DNA from: Symsagittifera roscoffensis
Taxonomy: Eukaryota > Xenacoelomorpha > Acoela > Convolutidae
Length of the DNA stretch: 64,000 nucleotides
Assembly: GCF_963678635.1 (NCBI RefSeq)
Contig: NC_087068.1
Coordinates: 12,096,027-12,160,026 of the forward strand
Direction of reading: 5' to 3'
Part shown: in pieces, positions 22,636-35,126 of the stretch
Position numbering within the stretch: position 1 is the stretch's first letter
Layout of the letters: every line of letters begins with the position of its first letter
Program-made: the position numbers and the translations under genes
Notes under the pieces: model-generated
Told to the model about the DNA's origin: nothing
Databases searched by the model: none
Seen by the model: the letters and a program-made list of their open reading frames with translations, nothing else

Positions 22636-23584
22636 TCAAAATTTTAACCTTTCAAAATTCTACACCTTTCAAATAACGATGTATAAACAAAGGCAACTGA
22701 GATTTATAACAACTTCAACAGTTAACAATCTTCAGCTCGACCAGATAGTTATAAAACATAAGCTGTCTAAAATATATTACTTTAATATACAGTTGAGCTA
22801 GCTGAATAATACAACACTAATTTGAGTCCAATTATGTGAACATAGTTTCGACAAAGAAGAAAGTGAAAACTCGCAATATCAAGACACTTATTCCAATCAA
22901 CCAAAGAGTGGATAGGATATATGGATTTTCTCCAAATTTTCTTTATTATCTCATTGGTACTCAAAAAATGAGTACTCAAAAAAACTCTCAAGGTCGATAG
23001 ATATTTTTTGCTATTCTTCGGCTTTCATCAGGAAATCTATTTTATTTGCTTTTTGTTCCGACCATTATCGAGGAGTGGGAAAGACCAATGGTCTACGGTT
23101 TCGCTTGTTAAATTTTTCCAGGCAAATTTTACTGGTTCAAGGAAAACTCTTCAAAAAAATTCCTCTCTGTGTCGAGAAAAATTGATCTGAATTATTTTAT
23201 CAACTTTAACTCTGCTCGAATTTTAAGGTCATTTGACACGTTGCCACTTTTTTGCATTCAAATCTAATTCAAATCCTAAAAGGAATTACTAAAAATTTAG
23301 ACAACAAAATTGAAAGATTTTGAATTTCTTTTCTCAAATCGATTTGTTCCTAACATTCTGTGCTAATTTCTGAGCAACCATTCACCCTTGTTTAAACAGT
23401 TTATACCAAAAATTCGGCAATTTTATTCATTGACGTAAGATTTCGGAAATTTGGCTTTAAACTTTAAATGTTTTACGCTCCGCTTCGCGTTTGATATTTT
23501 GTGATTCAATGATGTTCAAAACAATAAGATGTTCAATGAAGAGTAAGATTTCAGCGAAAAAAATGTGAATCGAAATAAACATCA
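22636..23584. other. Non-coding DNA upstream of the minus-strand gene
   Basis: This interval should hold the promoter of the minus-strand gene, but no TATA box or other site can be fixed. Fragments such as TTTTTGTTCCGACCATTATC near 23,056 and CCTAACATTCTGTGCTA near 23,350 are pieces of the MITE-like families described above. Confidence 0.35.
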
Positions 23585-23749
23585 GACCATCGCGCCCTTT
23601 TCGATACAAAATTCATGAAAAAAAACATTCTAGATCAACGGACAACATGAAGAGATATTTTGAACATTTCGATCAAGCTTGTGAAAAAAACAGTTTTCTG
23701 AGAAAAAGCCTTCCAAGAGACTTAGCGAAGTCTGGAGAGTTAATCATAT

Positions 23750-24075
23750 TTTAAACATAGAGGCAAAGTTGCACTTCGCATACACAAGCAAAAAAAATGA
23801 CCGACAACGCTACTGGAAAAAACTGAATGAGTGACACTTTGAGTCTACAAAATATCTTAAGTGGCGCACGCCAATTAAGACGCATTAGCAGTACCAGTCA
23901 ATTTGAAAAGACATTTACCAACCAACATGCCTCAATTTATAGAGCAGACGCATTTTAAATAGTATACGAAAAAGTTCATTAAAAACATCCGACCCTGCCC
24001 AGGTTCAAACCATCTCATTTTACTGCGGGTCTCCTTGCCTACCTCTGCACTACAGATCCATGATACCTTGAAGCA
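23750..24075 (-). repeat. tRNA-related repeat, family B copy 1
   Basis: The plus-strand left edge has ATAGAGGCAAAGTTGCACTT. The minus strand at 23,990-24,055 reads GTAGTGCAGAGGTAGGCAAG and then GATGGTTTGAACCTGGG, which resemble box A and box B of a tRNA. The second copy is at 27,750-28,055. It is a SINE-like repeat and not a functional tRNA gene. Confidence 0.5.
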
Positions 24076-25784
24076 AAAATGCTATTTGTATTATAATAGT
24101 CTGTGTTAATATCCTTAGCATTGGCTGTACTGAATAGCTCAAATCCATACTTTTTTCTTCATATAAAATAGGCCCGAGTATATTAAGCCGAAAAAAGGAC
24201 AAAAAAAACAGAACTGAGAATTGGAGGCAAGATTCGCAACCCATGAGAGTACTCTGAAGGCATCCAACTACAGGGTGAATATTCCAAAAATTGAGAAATT
24301 TTTTTAACTTGAACTTTCTAGAAATTTTTGAAAAATCTCGAAAATTGCCTATCTCGTAAGCTAAAAGGATTTGGTTATTCATATATGGAGGCCAGAATCG
24401 CAAAACCTGGGAAAACTCTGACAATATCCTACTATTGGATTGCTAATTTTAAACTTGATGAAATAAACACTGAATTTAAACTGAAAAATCGAAAGAAAAT
24501 CTTGATCATTGCAATATACGATATAGCTTAAACGTAAAAAATTTTTTAAGTTAAACATGCAACACTAATACGTTGAAAAAACTTAAACATGGCGAGATAG
24601 CGCATCCCGCATTTAAATATCTAATTTCTATTAAGAATTTCAGCCTTTTGTGCGATCCAGAGGTGCATACAAAAACTATGTTTTTCCTGACACCCCTCGA
24701 AATTAGGCCACTAAGCCTATATAAAATAGGCCCGAGTATATTAAGCCGAAAAAGGACAAAAAAAACAAAAGACTAAATTTAAACAAATCGAGTTGGAAAA
24801 ATCACATTCATCAAACAAAGCAAATTTTGAAAAGGACGGATATTTAAAATAACAAACTCAACTGAGGTCAATGTTTGCAACCGAGAAGAGTAGGGTTGCA
24901 ATGAGGACGAAGAAAAGAGGAACTCTTTTTCCTCCCCCCACCTGCCAAATTTTACTTCCTGCCAAATTTTATGTTAAAAAAATCGGCATGCGAGTTAATT
25001 AGGCCATGACAAACATACTTGGTCTTCATGTTTAACCTTGCAAAACCTGAAAAATGGTGCTTATGCGAGGTGGGGGTGACGAGCCAAAGGAGGATTTATG
25101 AAGGAGTGCAAAAATGAGTCCTGCGGACAAAGTTGCTCGGGAAAAAGTCTAGTACCCAATAGCAATACCCTAGCTATACCAAGGTTAAAAAATTATAAAA
25201 TCGAAAACTTGTAACCACATACTAAAAATTTAAGTTCCAGAATATCAATTAACTTTTTTCTTCATTTTTTTGGTTTCAAGAACAAAAAGATTTTTCTCTT
25301 TAAAAAAGGGTATAATCATCTTTAGTATTGAAATAATGTTCCTGATCATACGGGTAAAAACAATTTTAAGTTTTTCAATTTGAATCTTTAAAACACCAGG
25401 CAGCAAGCAAAGCCGCCCGGTTTTCAGTCGATAGTAAAAAAAGCAGAAACAGTTCAATTAAATTGAAATATATTTTCTTATTTAAAACTTCCGATTAAAA
25501 AATCGAACTATTATCTGAAAGATAACTTCTTAAAGCTAACCGCATGTAGACGTGGACAGTCAATACAACAGTAAAATAGACTGCATATGAAAAAAAAACA
25601 AGTCGAAATTTGAGTTTCAGGTAAAAAACAGTATCATCTTAAAGCTCTATGAACTTTTCATGGACAATTTTTTGAAATCAAAATTCGTCAATTTTGATAT
25701 CAAAAAGTTTTCCTGTTTTAGTAGAAACTCAAGATTTGACTTGAAACTCAAATTTTAAGAATACGACCAAAAAGCAGCTCTATC

Positions 25785-26255
25785 AAGTGAAATAAGAAAA
25801 AAGAGAAGTAAGCCTCGAATTAGCAAAAACTGGGCTACGTGTCGAATTCAACCTGCAACCTAGCGAATTTCGGCCTCACGCTCTAACCACTCAGCCACGG
25901 ATGCTTACAATCCCCGAAAACTAGCCATCAACAATGCAACTACATATGCTAATAAATTGCCAATTAGATGCTGCAAAATGAGCACCAAATGCGAAAAGAC
26001 ACAATTGCTGAACCAAAAATTACTGAACTTGAGCTTTTTATCTTTGTCTGCTGTTTGAAACAAATAAATTTTCTCGTTTTATTTGATGAATTAAAAATGC
26101 ATCAATTGTGTAAACCTTTTACTAATCAAATGTCAAAGCACTTATGATATTATACTGCTACTTCAGCCTACCGATTCAAAAGTGCCAGCAAAGGTAGCAC
26201 TTTATTTTGCGACTTGAGTTGAAAAAAAGAAAGTTAACTAACACACTTTGCCTCG
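25785..26255 (-). repeat. tRNA-related repeat, family A copy 2
   Basis: The minus-strand tRNA-like run at 25,838-25,908 has GTGGCTGAGTGGTTAGAGCG (box A) and GCAGGTTGAATTC (decayed box B). The plus-strand right edge ends at ACACTTTGCCTCGCAAG, inverted relative to the AGAGGCAAAG head motif found at other copies. Confidence 0.6.
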
Positions 26256-27749
26256 CAAGTGTAAAAAAAGAAGTATAGTTTAATTTAGTTGACTTATTTC
26301 TGCTTTCTGATTATCGACTCAAATCCGGACGGTTTTGATGGCTGTCTGCTTTTTTTTTAGAGATTCTAGTTAAAAGACCTGAATTTGTTTATACCCGTAC
26401 GATCAGCAAGGGTATTTTAATAGGTTACTTGATTTTTTTCCGGTAAATAACTGTTCACTGGTACCGTAAATTTATTGTTCACAGGACTCATCTTCTGGAT
26501 TCTGGACTCATTCATCTACGAGGCCTTTCTGTTACATATTGCAAGAACAAACGAAAAATAGCAAAAAAAACTCTAAAGCGCAAGTGAAGAAAAAGAAAAC
26601 ACATAAACTTTTAAAAGTAAAAAAATCTGTCTTCAAGCAATAGCCATCAAAAAAGCGAATCAAACCCATATTACTAAACGGCCATTGCTATAATGCTAAG
26701 ACTATGCGGCAACAGTGTTCATGTGTTTCGATACTAGTAGTCATTCGCGTATGGTTTTTCGCTCGATTTAAAATTTTGTTAGTGGAGAGCATACATTGCT
26801 TTCTTTTTAGCAAATGCATTTGAACTGAAAATGGAACGAACTCAAAAATAAAACCAAGAAAACTCAACTTTTAACAAAAAATACCCCCCCATCTGGAATC
26901 ATTCTGTAGACTAGTTGCTGGAAACTAACTTGAATCTCTGTTATTTATAATTCTGAAATAGAAACTGTGCAAAGAAACCAGCGTATCTTTTTGGTTAAAA
27001 TGGGCCTCATACTTAACACAAAGCTTCACTAGTTTAAGAGTTCACCAAATCGGCTCTTTCTAACGTAAAAAGTCTAGCACCCAGTTGCAATGCCCTAGCT
27101 GTTTGCAAGAATAAGCATCACTGATATAGCTAAAAAGACGGTGAATAACAACCCAGATTTAACCTGAACTTAGTTATAAAAACCTCGAAAACAAGTGTAA
27201 GAGCATTTTCCTGATAATGGTAGAAAAAAAAGATGAAAAGCAAAATTTAAATGTTTCCTAAATGCTGAGTGATTTATATCAATTATACAAAAATGTATCG
27301 AATAAATTTGCAAACGTTCAGCCGTACAAATAACTCAATTTAAATTCAACTTTAAGCAACGTGATCTTGAAGTCAATGACAGGGTGCAAGGGCATACCTA
27401 GGAGTTCCTCTAGTGGCAGGAATTCCGCATCTGACAGGTTCTCAGAAATTTATCAAGTAACTTCTGTTGACAATAATTAGGTTTAAAATAATTACTTTCT
27501 CCTGACTTGTATACAAGAGCTTAAAACCAAAACTCGGAATTCTAACTTCAAAAAATCTGAGAACGTATGTATCAAAATTTCATTAAAATTCAGGCAAGCA
27601 ATTGAACGTCAGACCTTCGCGCCCTTTTCGACACAAAATTCATGAAAAAAAATATTTTAAACATTTCGAACAAGCTTGTGAAAGAAACAGTTTACTGAGA
27701 AAAAGCCTTCCAAGAGACTCAGCGAAGTCTGGAGAGTCAATCATATTTT

Positions 27750-28055
27750 AAACATAGAGGCAAAGTTGCACTTCGCATACACAAGCAAAAATAAGACCGA
27801 CAACGCTACTGGAAAAAACTGAATGAGTGAAACTTTGAGTCTACAAAATATCTTAAGTGGCGCACGCCAATTATGACGCATTAGCAGTACCAGTCAATTT
27901 GAAAAGACATTTACCAACCAACATGCCTCAATTTAGAGCAGACGCATTTTAATTGTAAACGAAAAAGTTCATTAAAAACATCCGACCCTGCCCAAGTTCA
28001 AACCATCTTATTTTACTGCGGGTCTCCTTCCCTACCTCTGCACTACAGATCCATG
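27750..28055 (-). repeat. tRNA-related repeat, family B copy 2
   Basis: A duplicate of 23,750-24,075 within the tandem block. The tRNA-like run lies at 27,983-28,047 on the minus strand, with small substitutions such as ACTTGGGC in place of ACCTGGGC. Confidence 0.5.
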
Positions 28056-28129
28056 ATACCTTGAAGCTAAAATAATATTTGTATTATAATAGTGTGTTAA
28101 TATCCTTAGCATTGGCTGTACTTAATAGC

Positions 28130-29090
28130 TGATTATTGATTGCGTGGCAGTGCAGTACATCACTTTCGATGACTTGCGTGGCAGTGTATCACTTGCGATC
28201 CGATATAAACTTAGTATTGCGATTTAGCGGATATAGAGTGAGACAGAATCCACTAAGACAAAAAATTAATTAAAAACTGCCAAAAATTACAATTAGCAGA
28301 ATTTCATATGTCTGTTTTCAAGGTTGTCAATTTGACGGGAAAATGTCGAGAAGCATTATTATCAAAATTAAATAAACATTCAGAAGAAAAATTTGCCGAA
28401 TGGCAATTAAGCCTGCAAAATTGATTAGACGTCGGTTGAACTGAAAACAAAATTGGAGTTGAAAACCAAAATTATTACGCCTCAACCCTTCCCAAGTAAT
28501 TTTTAAAAGGTACAATCTATTTTTTGCTCATCAAATGGCCAATTTAGGCGACTCAGTCGATATTACTTATGCTGAAACCACTTAAGCGAAAAGATCATTT
28601 AAAAATATTAATAGAAAACTATAGTAAATCAGAGTTGGTAAAAAACAAAAACAAAAAAATTTAAGCACAGAGGCGAAGACGAGGCCGAGCTTCACATCAG
28701 TTCCGACAACCAGAAACATAAAAAACAATGCGAAAAAAAATGTCAAAAAAAACAATAAAAAAATTTAAATTTTCGTATGCGTCGATAGAACTCCATCCTA
28801 GGCAAATATGCCAGAAATTTGAAAAATAAATTTGCAACATGACAAAACTTAGAAACAGGGAACAAAGCGTTCAATCTTTCTGCAGACACAACTTGAGCCA
28901 AAAAAAAACGATTTATACAATTTTCTCTGGTAAACAACACTTTCAACTGCAATGAAAGTTGCTGGCAGCACAAACTAATCCGTGATCTGAAAACGAAGCC
29001 CACAATCTTTAAGCAGACACTATAGTCTAAGTTTTTGAAAAATTTTGAAAAAATCATAAAAAAACGTCATATCTCGAAAACTACAAGAAT
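28130..29090. repeat. Copy-2-specific insertion in the tandem duplication
   Basis: Copy 1 has only about 70 bases at the corresponding point. The inserted DNA starts with short direct repeats (GCGTGGCAGTG twice at about 28,140 and 28,170, each followed by ATCACTT.CGAT). Near its right end it holds another CACAGAGGCGAAG head motif at about 28,665. No ORF with recognisable content is present. Confidence 0.6.
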
Positions 29091-30529
29091 TTGAGAAGTG
29101 AGAATTGGAGGCAAGATTCGCAACCTCTGAGAGTACCCTGAAAGCATCCAACTACAGCGTGAGTTTCAAAAATTGAGAAATTTTTCTAAATTGAACTTTC
29201 TTGAAATTTTTGAGAAATCTCGAAAATCGCCAATCTCGTGAACTAAAAGGATTTGGTTATTCATATTTGGAGGCGTGAATCGCAAAACCTGGGAAAAGTG
29301 AAAATATCCTACTATTGGGTTGCTAAGTTTAAACTTGATGAAATAAACACTGAATTTAAACGTGAAAAAATTTTTTAAGTTAAACATGCAATAATAATAC
29401 GTCGAAAAAGATTAAACATGGCGAGATAATGAAGCCCGCAATTAAATATATAATTTCTATTAAAAATTTCAGCATAGGCCCGAGTCTATTAAGCCGAAAA
29501 AATGACAAAAAAAAACAAAAGACTAAATTTAAACAAATCGAGTTGGAAAAATCACAATCATCAAAAAAAGCAAATTTTGAAAAGGACGGATATTTAAAAT
29601 AACAAACTCAACTGAGGCCAATGTTTGCAACCGAGAAGAGTAGGGAATGAGGACGAAGAAAATGAGAACGAGAATGAGGACGAAGAAAAGAGCTCTTTTC
29701 CCTCCCCCCACCTGCAAAATTTTACTTGTGAAATTTTGTTCACATCATCCGAATGTTGAAAAAATTGGCATGCGAGTTAATTAGGCCATGACAAACATAC
29801 TTGGTCTTCATGTTTAACCTTGCAAAACCTGAAAAATGATGCTTATGCGAGGTGGGGGGGGGGGGGGGGAGCCAAAAGAGGATTTGTGAAGGAGTGCAGA
29901 AGTGAGTCCTGTGGACAAAGTTGCTTACGGGGAAAAAGTCTAGTACCCGATTGCAATCCCTTGCTATACCAAGGTAAAAAAATTTATAAAATCAGAATTA
30001 AGTTTTTTCTTCGTTTTTTTGCTCTCAATAACAAATACTTTTCTTGTTAAAAAACGGTATAATCATCTTTAGTACTGAAATACTGTTCCTGATCGTACGG
30101 GTAAAAACAGTTTTAAGTCTCTCAGCTTGAATCCTTAAAATACCAGGCAGCAAGCAAAGCCGCCCGGTTTTCAGTCGATAGTAAAAAAGCAGAAACAGTT
30201 CAATTAAATTGAAATATATTTTCTTATTTAAAACTTCCGATTAAAAAATCGAACTATTATCTGAAAGATAACTTCTTAAAGCTAACCGCATGTAGACGTG
30301 GACAGTCAATACAACAGTAAAATAGACTGCATATGAAAAAAAAACAAGTCGAAATTTGAGTTTCAGGTAAAAAACAGTATCATCTCAAAGCTCTATGAAC
30401 TTTTCATGGACAATTTTTTGAAATCAAAATTCGTCAATTTTGATATCAAAAAGTTTTCCTGTTTTAGTAGAAACTCAAGATTTGACTTGAAACTCAAATT
30501 TTAAGAATACGACCAAAAAGCAGCTCTAT

Positions 30530-31000
30530 CAAGTGAAATAAGAAAAAAGAGAAGTAAGCCTCGAATTAGCAAAAACTGGGCTACGTGTCGAATTCAACCT
30601 GCAACCTAGCGAATTTCGGCCTCACGCTCTAACCACTCAGCCACGGATGCTTACAATCCCCGAAAACTAGCCATCAACAATGCAACTACATATTCTAATA
30701 AATTGCCAATTAGATGCTGCAAAATTACCACCAAATGCGAAAAGACACAATTGCTGAACCAAAAATTACTGAACTTGAGCTTTTTATCATTGTCTGCTGT
30801 TTGAAACAAATAAATTTTCTCGTTTTATTTGATGAATTAAAAATGCATCAATTGTGTAAACCTTTTACTAATCAAATGTCAAAGCACTTATGATATTATA
30901 CTGCTACTTCAGCCTACCGATTCAAAAGTGCCAGCAAAGGTAGCACTTTATTTTGCGACTTGAGTTGAAAAAAAGAAAGTTAACTAACACACTTTGCCTC
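30530..31000 (-). repeat. tRNA-related repeat, family A copy 3
   Basis: A duplicate of 25,785-26,255 inside the second tandem block, nearly identical. The tRNA-like run is at 30,583-30,654 on the minus strand. Confidence 0.6.
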
Positions 31001-32335
31001 GCAAGTGTAAAAAAAGAAGTATAGTTTAATTTAGTTGACTTATTTCTGCTTTCTGATTATCGACTCAAATCCGGACGGTTTTGATGGCTGTCTGCTTTTT
31101 TTTTAGAGATTCTAGTTAAAAGACCTGAATTTGTTTATACCCGTACGATCAGCAAGGGTATTTTAATAGGTTACTTGATTTTTTTCCGGTAAATAACTGT
31201 TCACTGGTACCGTAAATTTATTGTTCACAGGACTCATCTTCTGGATTCTGGACTCATTCATCTACGAGGCCTTTCTGTTACATATTGCAAGAACAAACGA
31301 AAAATAGCAAAAAAAAACTCTAAAGCGCAAGTGAAGAAAAAGAAAACACAAACTTTTAAAAGTAAAAAAATCTGTCTTCAAGCAATAGCCATCAAAAAAG
31401 CGAATCAAACCCATATTACTAAACGGCCATTGCTATAATGCTAAGACTATGCGGCAACAGTGTTCATGTGTTTCGATACTAGTAGTCATTCGCGTATGGT
31501 TTTTCGCTCGATTTAAAATTTTGTTATTGGAGAGCATACATTGCTTTCTTTTTAGCAAATGCATTTGAACTGAAAATGGAAAGAACTCAAAAATCAAACC
31601 AAGAAAACTCAATTTTTAACAAAAAAATACCCCCCCCCCCATCCGGAATCATTCTGTAGACTAGTTGCTGGAAACTAACTTGAATCTGTGTTATTTACAA
31701 TTCTGAAATAGAAACTGTGCAAAGAAACCAGCGTATCTTTTTGGTTAAAATGGGCCTCATACTTAACACAAAGCTTCACTAGTTTAAGAGTTCACCAAAT
31801 CGACTCTTTCTAACATAAAAAGTCTAGCACCCAGTTGCAATGCCCTAGCTGTTTGCAAGAATAAGCATGGCTGATATAGCTAAAAAGACGGTGAATAACA
31901 ACCCAGATTTAACCTGAACTTAGTTCTATAAACCTTGAAAACAAGTGTAAGACCATTTTCCTGATAATGGTAGAAAAAAAATAAAATATGAGAAGCAAAA
32001 TTTAAATGCTTCCTAAATGCTGAGTGATTTATATCAATTATACAAAATTTTATCGAATAAATTTACAAACGTTTAGCCGTACAAAGAACTCAATTTACAT
32101 TCAAATTTAAGCAACGTGATCTTGAAGTCAATGACAGGGTGCAAGGGCAGACCTAGGAGTTCCTCGAGTGGCAGGATTCCGCATCTGACAGTTTCTCAGA
32201 AAATTTATCAAGTAACTTCTGTTGACAAAAATTAGGTTTAAAATAATTACTTTCTCTTGACTTGTATACAAGAGCTTAAAACCAAAACTCGGAATTCTAA
32301 CTTCAAAAAATCTGAGAACGTATGTATCATAATGT

Positions 32336-33216
32336 CATTTGAACGATTTTATTTTAGAAAATAAACACGAGAGCAGGCTAAAAGCAAATTCAACATGACA
32401 ATTTGGACAGTTATGAGCTAACAAATATTCACTATGTCTAGGAATACATCAATATATTCTTTTTCTGATATTGAACCCATGCAATGAAAAGACCAAATGA
32501 AATCAAGTTAATGAAAAGGCAAAATTTAAAAAAAATCATAGAAAGACAAGAAGTATGTAAAAAATATAAACAAGATTTGATAAGTTTATGTACAATATAT
32601 CTACAAGAGTTCTGAAAATGTATTTGCAAATGATCGCGCCGTACAGATCATTCGGTTTAAATACTCTATTTAGGCAGAGTTCGGCTCTATCTTATAATTG
32701 CTTAGCGAAGGACGGATAAAATTAAGCCTTGAATACAGTATCAACTATGTACTTCTAATTTTACAATCTAATGGATCAAAAACTATTTCAAATGCATATT
32801 ATAAGTTTAAGCGGATAATATATTCAACATGAAGAGTTATCTGATATGGTGAAAGATCCAAAATGACAAAATTTAAGCTATATCAAGCTAAATTTAAGTA
32901 AAATTAGAAAACTTCGAAGAATCTGAGAAAATAAATGTGCACATTTCTTTAACATTGAGGAAAACAATCTGCAAGATTTTATCAAAAATTAATATGAAAG
33001 CAAGATAAACGCAAATTCAAATATAAAATTGAGCAGACAAATTTTCACCGTATAGTGAGTCTATCTGTAAATTTTTTTTAAGACTGAGGCGGTAACTTGC
33101 ATTTTCTAGAGAAGCGAATATCAAAAATCTTAGGGAGTGGTAAAAATGAAAAACATTCAATAATCAATTGTTACCATGCTTTTAAAAAAAATTTAACAGA
33201 TAAGCTTTCACACAAG
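32336..33216. other. Non-coding, AT-rich, no feature seen
   Basis: Sequence between the tandem block and the solo LTR. Nothing beyond short A/T runs can be supported. Confidence 0.4.
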
Positions 33217-33626
33217 TGGAACCTGATCTAAACTATATTTTATGATTGGATAAATTAAATGTTTTACCAATGTAAAGTATTTAATATTAACCAATCATGA
33301 TCCATCTAACTAACAACCCACTTATTTGTAAGTGCTGAAGTTACTTGTAATTTCAGCACCAGAGAGATTTGAATTTAACTTAGAAATTAGTTGGACTCTC
33401 CCGAGCACTTCAGCAACCGCAATAAACCAGTATACCCTAGATCTATTGAGCCTAGCAGAGACTAGTTAAACAACCTGAGACTAGATAGTATAAGAGTAAG
33501 ATTAGGATCGGTATTAGACTAAGAAGTTGCACGAATCTATCCGGCCGAAAATAAGATAGCGTGACGAGCAGACGGTGTACCCTATCCGAAATTACTCTAT
33601 GAGTTAACCAACTCGGTCCTAACTCA
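33217..33626 (+). mobile_element. Solo LTR of the env-bearing Ty3/gypsy family
   Basis: These 410 bases match the 5' LTR at 45,793-46,202 almost throughout. The LTR starts TGGAACC and ends AACTCA, and both are exactly 410 bases. A 4-base direct repeat CAAG flanks it (33,213-33,216 and 33,627-33,630), the target duplication expected of integration. No internal sequence is present, so this is the product of recombination between two LTRs. It lies only 21 bases past the stop codon of the F-box-like gene on the opposite strand. Confidence 0.9.
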
Positions 33627-33647
33627 CAAGCTTTCGTTCAGCATTAA

Positions 33648-35126
33648 TTAGCTATTTGAAATAGCTCGTTTTCTTTTCAATCTTTCCGCAGATTTGAGCT
33701 TTGAGTACCTTACATGGATCTCTTGTTCATCTAATATCAAATTTGTGGGATCCTCCCTAAAAACCCAATTTCGGTCTTCATCTAAATACTTCATCAGCTG
33801 TACAAACCGAAAATCTAGTGAACTTTTCATATAAATAACTTCTCGTCCATAGCTAATTAGCATGATGTCACTGGAATCGAGTAGCTGCTCGTTGTTTTCA
33901 CGCCAAGACAGTATATCATCAATAATCTTGTCGCCATGCTTCCTGAAATGTCGATCAATACAGCTTCTATCGTCCAATTGCAGCACAAGTAACCTCGGCT
34001 GTATCGTAACAACACGCGTGATGAGGTCCAAGTGCGTCGAAATGTTTTTCGGCTCAAGGCTTCCAAGGAACGATAAAGCCTTCAGAGAGTAGTTTTTAAT
34101 CTGCTCTGGTAAACAACTGGTATTTTCCAGAGATACTCTGATATGTAAATATTGAAATTGATCTTTAGAAATTGTGGACAGCCTTTCATAGTCTAATGTC
34201 AAACTTACACAACACTTTGGTAAATTATCCAAGCCAATATTCCGGGCAGAACCGTTGTTCGAAAGCGAGAAGGACTCAAGACTGGGAAACAAACTGGAAA
34301 TAATAGCGCCAAATTTTTCCGACGCGTATTCGAATTCTTGATCGAACAGCTCTAACCTTTTGAGTTTTGGAAAGGAGAAGGACATTAACTCATCAGTCGG
34401 TAAATCCAGACTATCAACTTTTAAAAAAGACAAATAATGCATATGATTTACGTCGTCGATGTAAAAGCGACCCGAGAAAAGCGGTAAAACTAATGTTTGT
34501 AACCAATTTAGCGACTTTAAGCACAAAGAACTGGGTCGTTGAAAAATCGCGTTAAGTTCAAGGCTAATAACGTTAATTGTTCTTGGTAGTTTTTCGTATA
34601 CTTTCTCCGACCAACCACCGCAATAATCGCTTATCTCAAACATAACATTGTCATTGAACGATGCCAGCTTTTCAGCTACATCAGCCATAACATCTACATA
34701 CCATTCTTCCCGGACGCTAGATTTATTATCTAAACACAGACGGACGTACTCTAAATGGTCCTGTAATTTGTCTTCCAGCTTCTCCAGTACATTGTAGATC
34801 CAGCGAGGATAAATCGAGTCATCGACATTCAAATGAGCGGGGAACCGCATATATTTGGGGAAAAAGACATTAAGTTTTGAAATTTTCCATTGAGGGTTAT
34901 TTTCAATAAGCGGAGGCAAATCAATGGTGTCTCTTCCATCGAATCGAATGACATCTGTCGATATAGAAAACGAAACCTTCAAAGGTGTTCGTTTAACGAA
35001 CTCATATAAAGCCTTACATGTTCGCATAAAAGGGACAATTTTAGGAGTATCACGGTGCCCGAAGGCGAATCTGCATACGCTTTGCAAAATATGATCAGGC
35101 AAATTGTAAAGTTTCAATGCACTCAT
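33648..35126 (-). CDS. F-box-like protein with leucine-rich C-terminal region (single exon)
   Basis: The frame has 492 residues from ATG at 35,126 to the stop at 33,648. The N-terminus (KLYNLPDHILQSVCRFAFG, then FMRTCKALYEFV) has the LP..IL......C..L pattern of an F-box, which would bind Skp1 in an SCF ubiquitin ligase. Residues about 180-390 carry spaced Leu-rich segments (INVISLELN, LQTLVLPLF, LKRLELFDQ, LESFSLSNN, CVSLTLDYE), as in irregular leucine-rich repeats. The C-terminus is basic (RLKRKRAISNS). The bases just before the ATG (TTTTAATTTCAG) look like a splice acceptor, so a 5' exon may exist. Codon use is unlike the A-rich retroelements. No specific orthologue is recognised. Confidence 0.75.
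   Translation of the reverse strand: MSALKLYNLPDHILQSVCRFAFGHRDTPKIVPFMRTCKALYEFVKRTPLKVSFSISTDVIRFDGRDTIDLPPLIENNPQWKISKLNVFFPKYMRFPAHLNVDDSIYPRWIYNVLEKLEDKLQDHLEYVRLCLDNKSSVREEWYVDVMADVAEKLASFNDNVMFEISDYCGGWSEKVYEKLPRTINVISLELNAIFQRPSSLCLKSLNWLQTLVLPLFSGRFYIDDVNHMHYLSFLKVDSLDLPTDELMSFSFPKLKRLELFDQEFEYASEKFGAIISSLFPSLESFSLSNNGSARNIGLDNLPKCCVSLTLDYERLSTISKDQFQYLHIRVSLENTSCLPEQIKNYSLKALSFLGSLEPKNISTHLDLITRVVTIQPRLLVLQLDDRSCIDRHFRKHGDKIIDDILSWRENNEQLLDSSDIMLISYGREVIYMKSSLDFRFVQLMKYLDEDRNWVFREDPTNLILDEQEIHVRYSKLKSAERLKRKRAISNS

Larger units (their letters stand above)
23585..27590. repeat. Tandem segmental duplication, copy 1 (about 4.0 kb)
   Basis: This block recurs at 27,611-32,335 in the same orientation. 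The start reads CAGACCATCGCGCCCTTTTC here and CAGACCTTCGCGCCCTTTTC there; the end reads CTGAGAACGTATGTATCA in both. Stretches such as 25,446-25,560 against 30,190-30,300 look identical by eye. No gene lies in the block. It contains one family A and one family B tRNA-related repeat. The second copy carries about 0.9 kb of extra DNA at 28,130-29,090. Confidence 0.85.
27611..32335. repeat. Tandem segmental duplication, copy 2 (about 4.7 kb)
   Basis: Collinear with 23,585-27,590: the offset is about 4,026 bases at the start and about 4,750 after the insertion at 28,130-29,090. Length differences are also seen at a run of G (about 29,857-29,873) and a run of C (about 31,628-31,640), where copy 1 has shorter runs. 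High similarity suggests a recent event. Confidence 0.85.

Noticed and set aside
33217-35126. F-box-like gene as cargo captured by the LTR element
   Set aside because: The single LTR has its own flanking CAAG duplication, so it is a simple solo LTR next to the gene.
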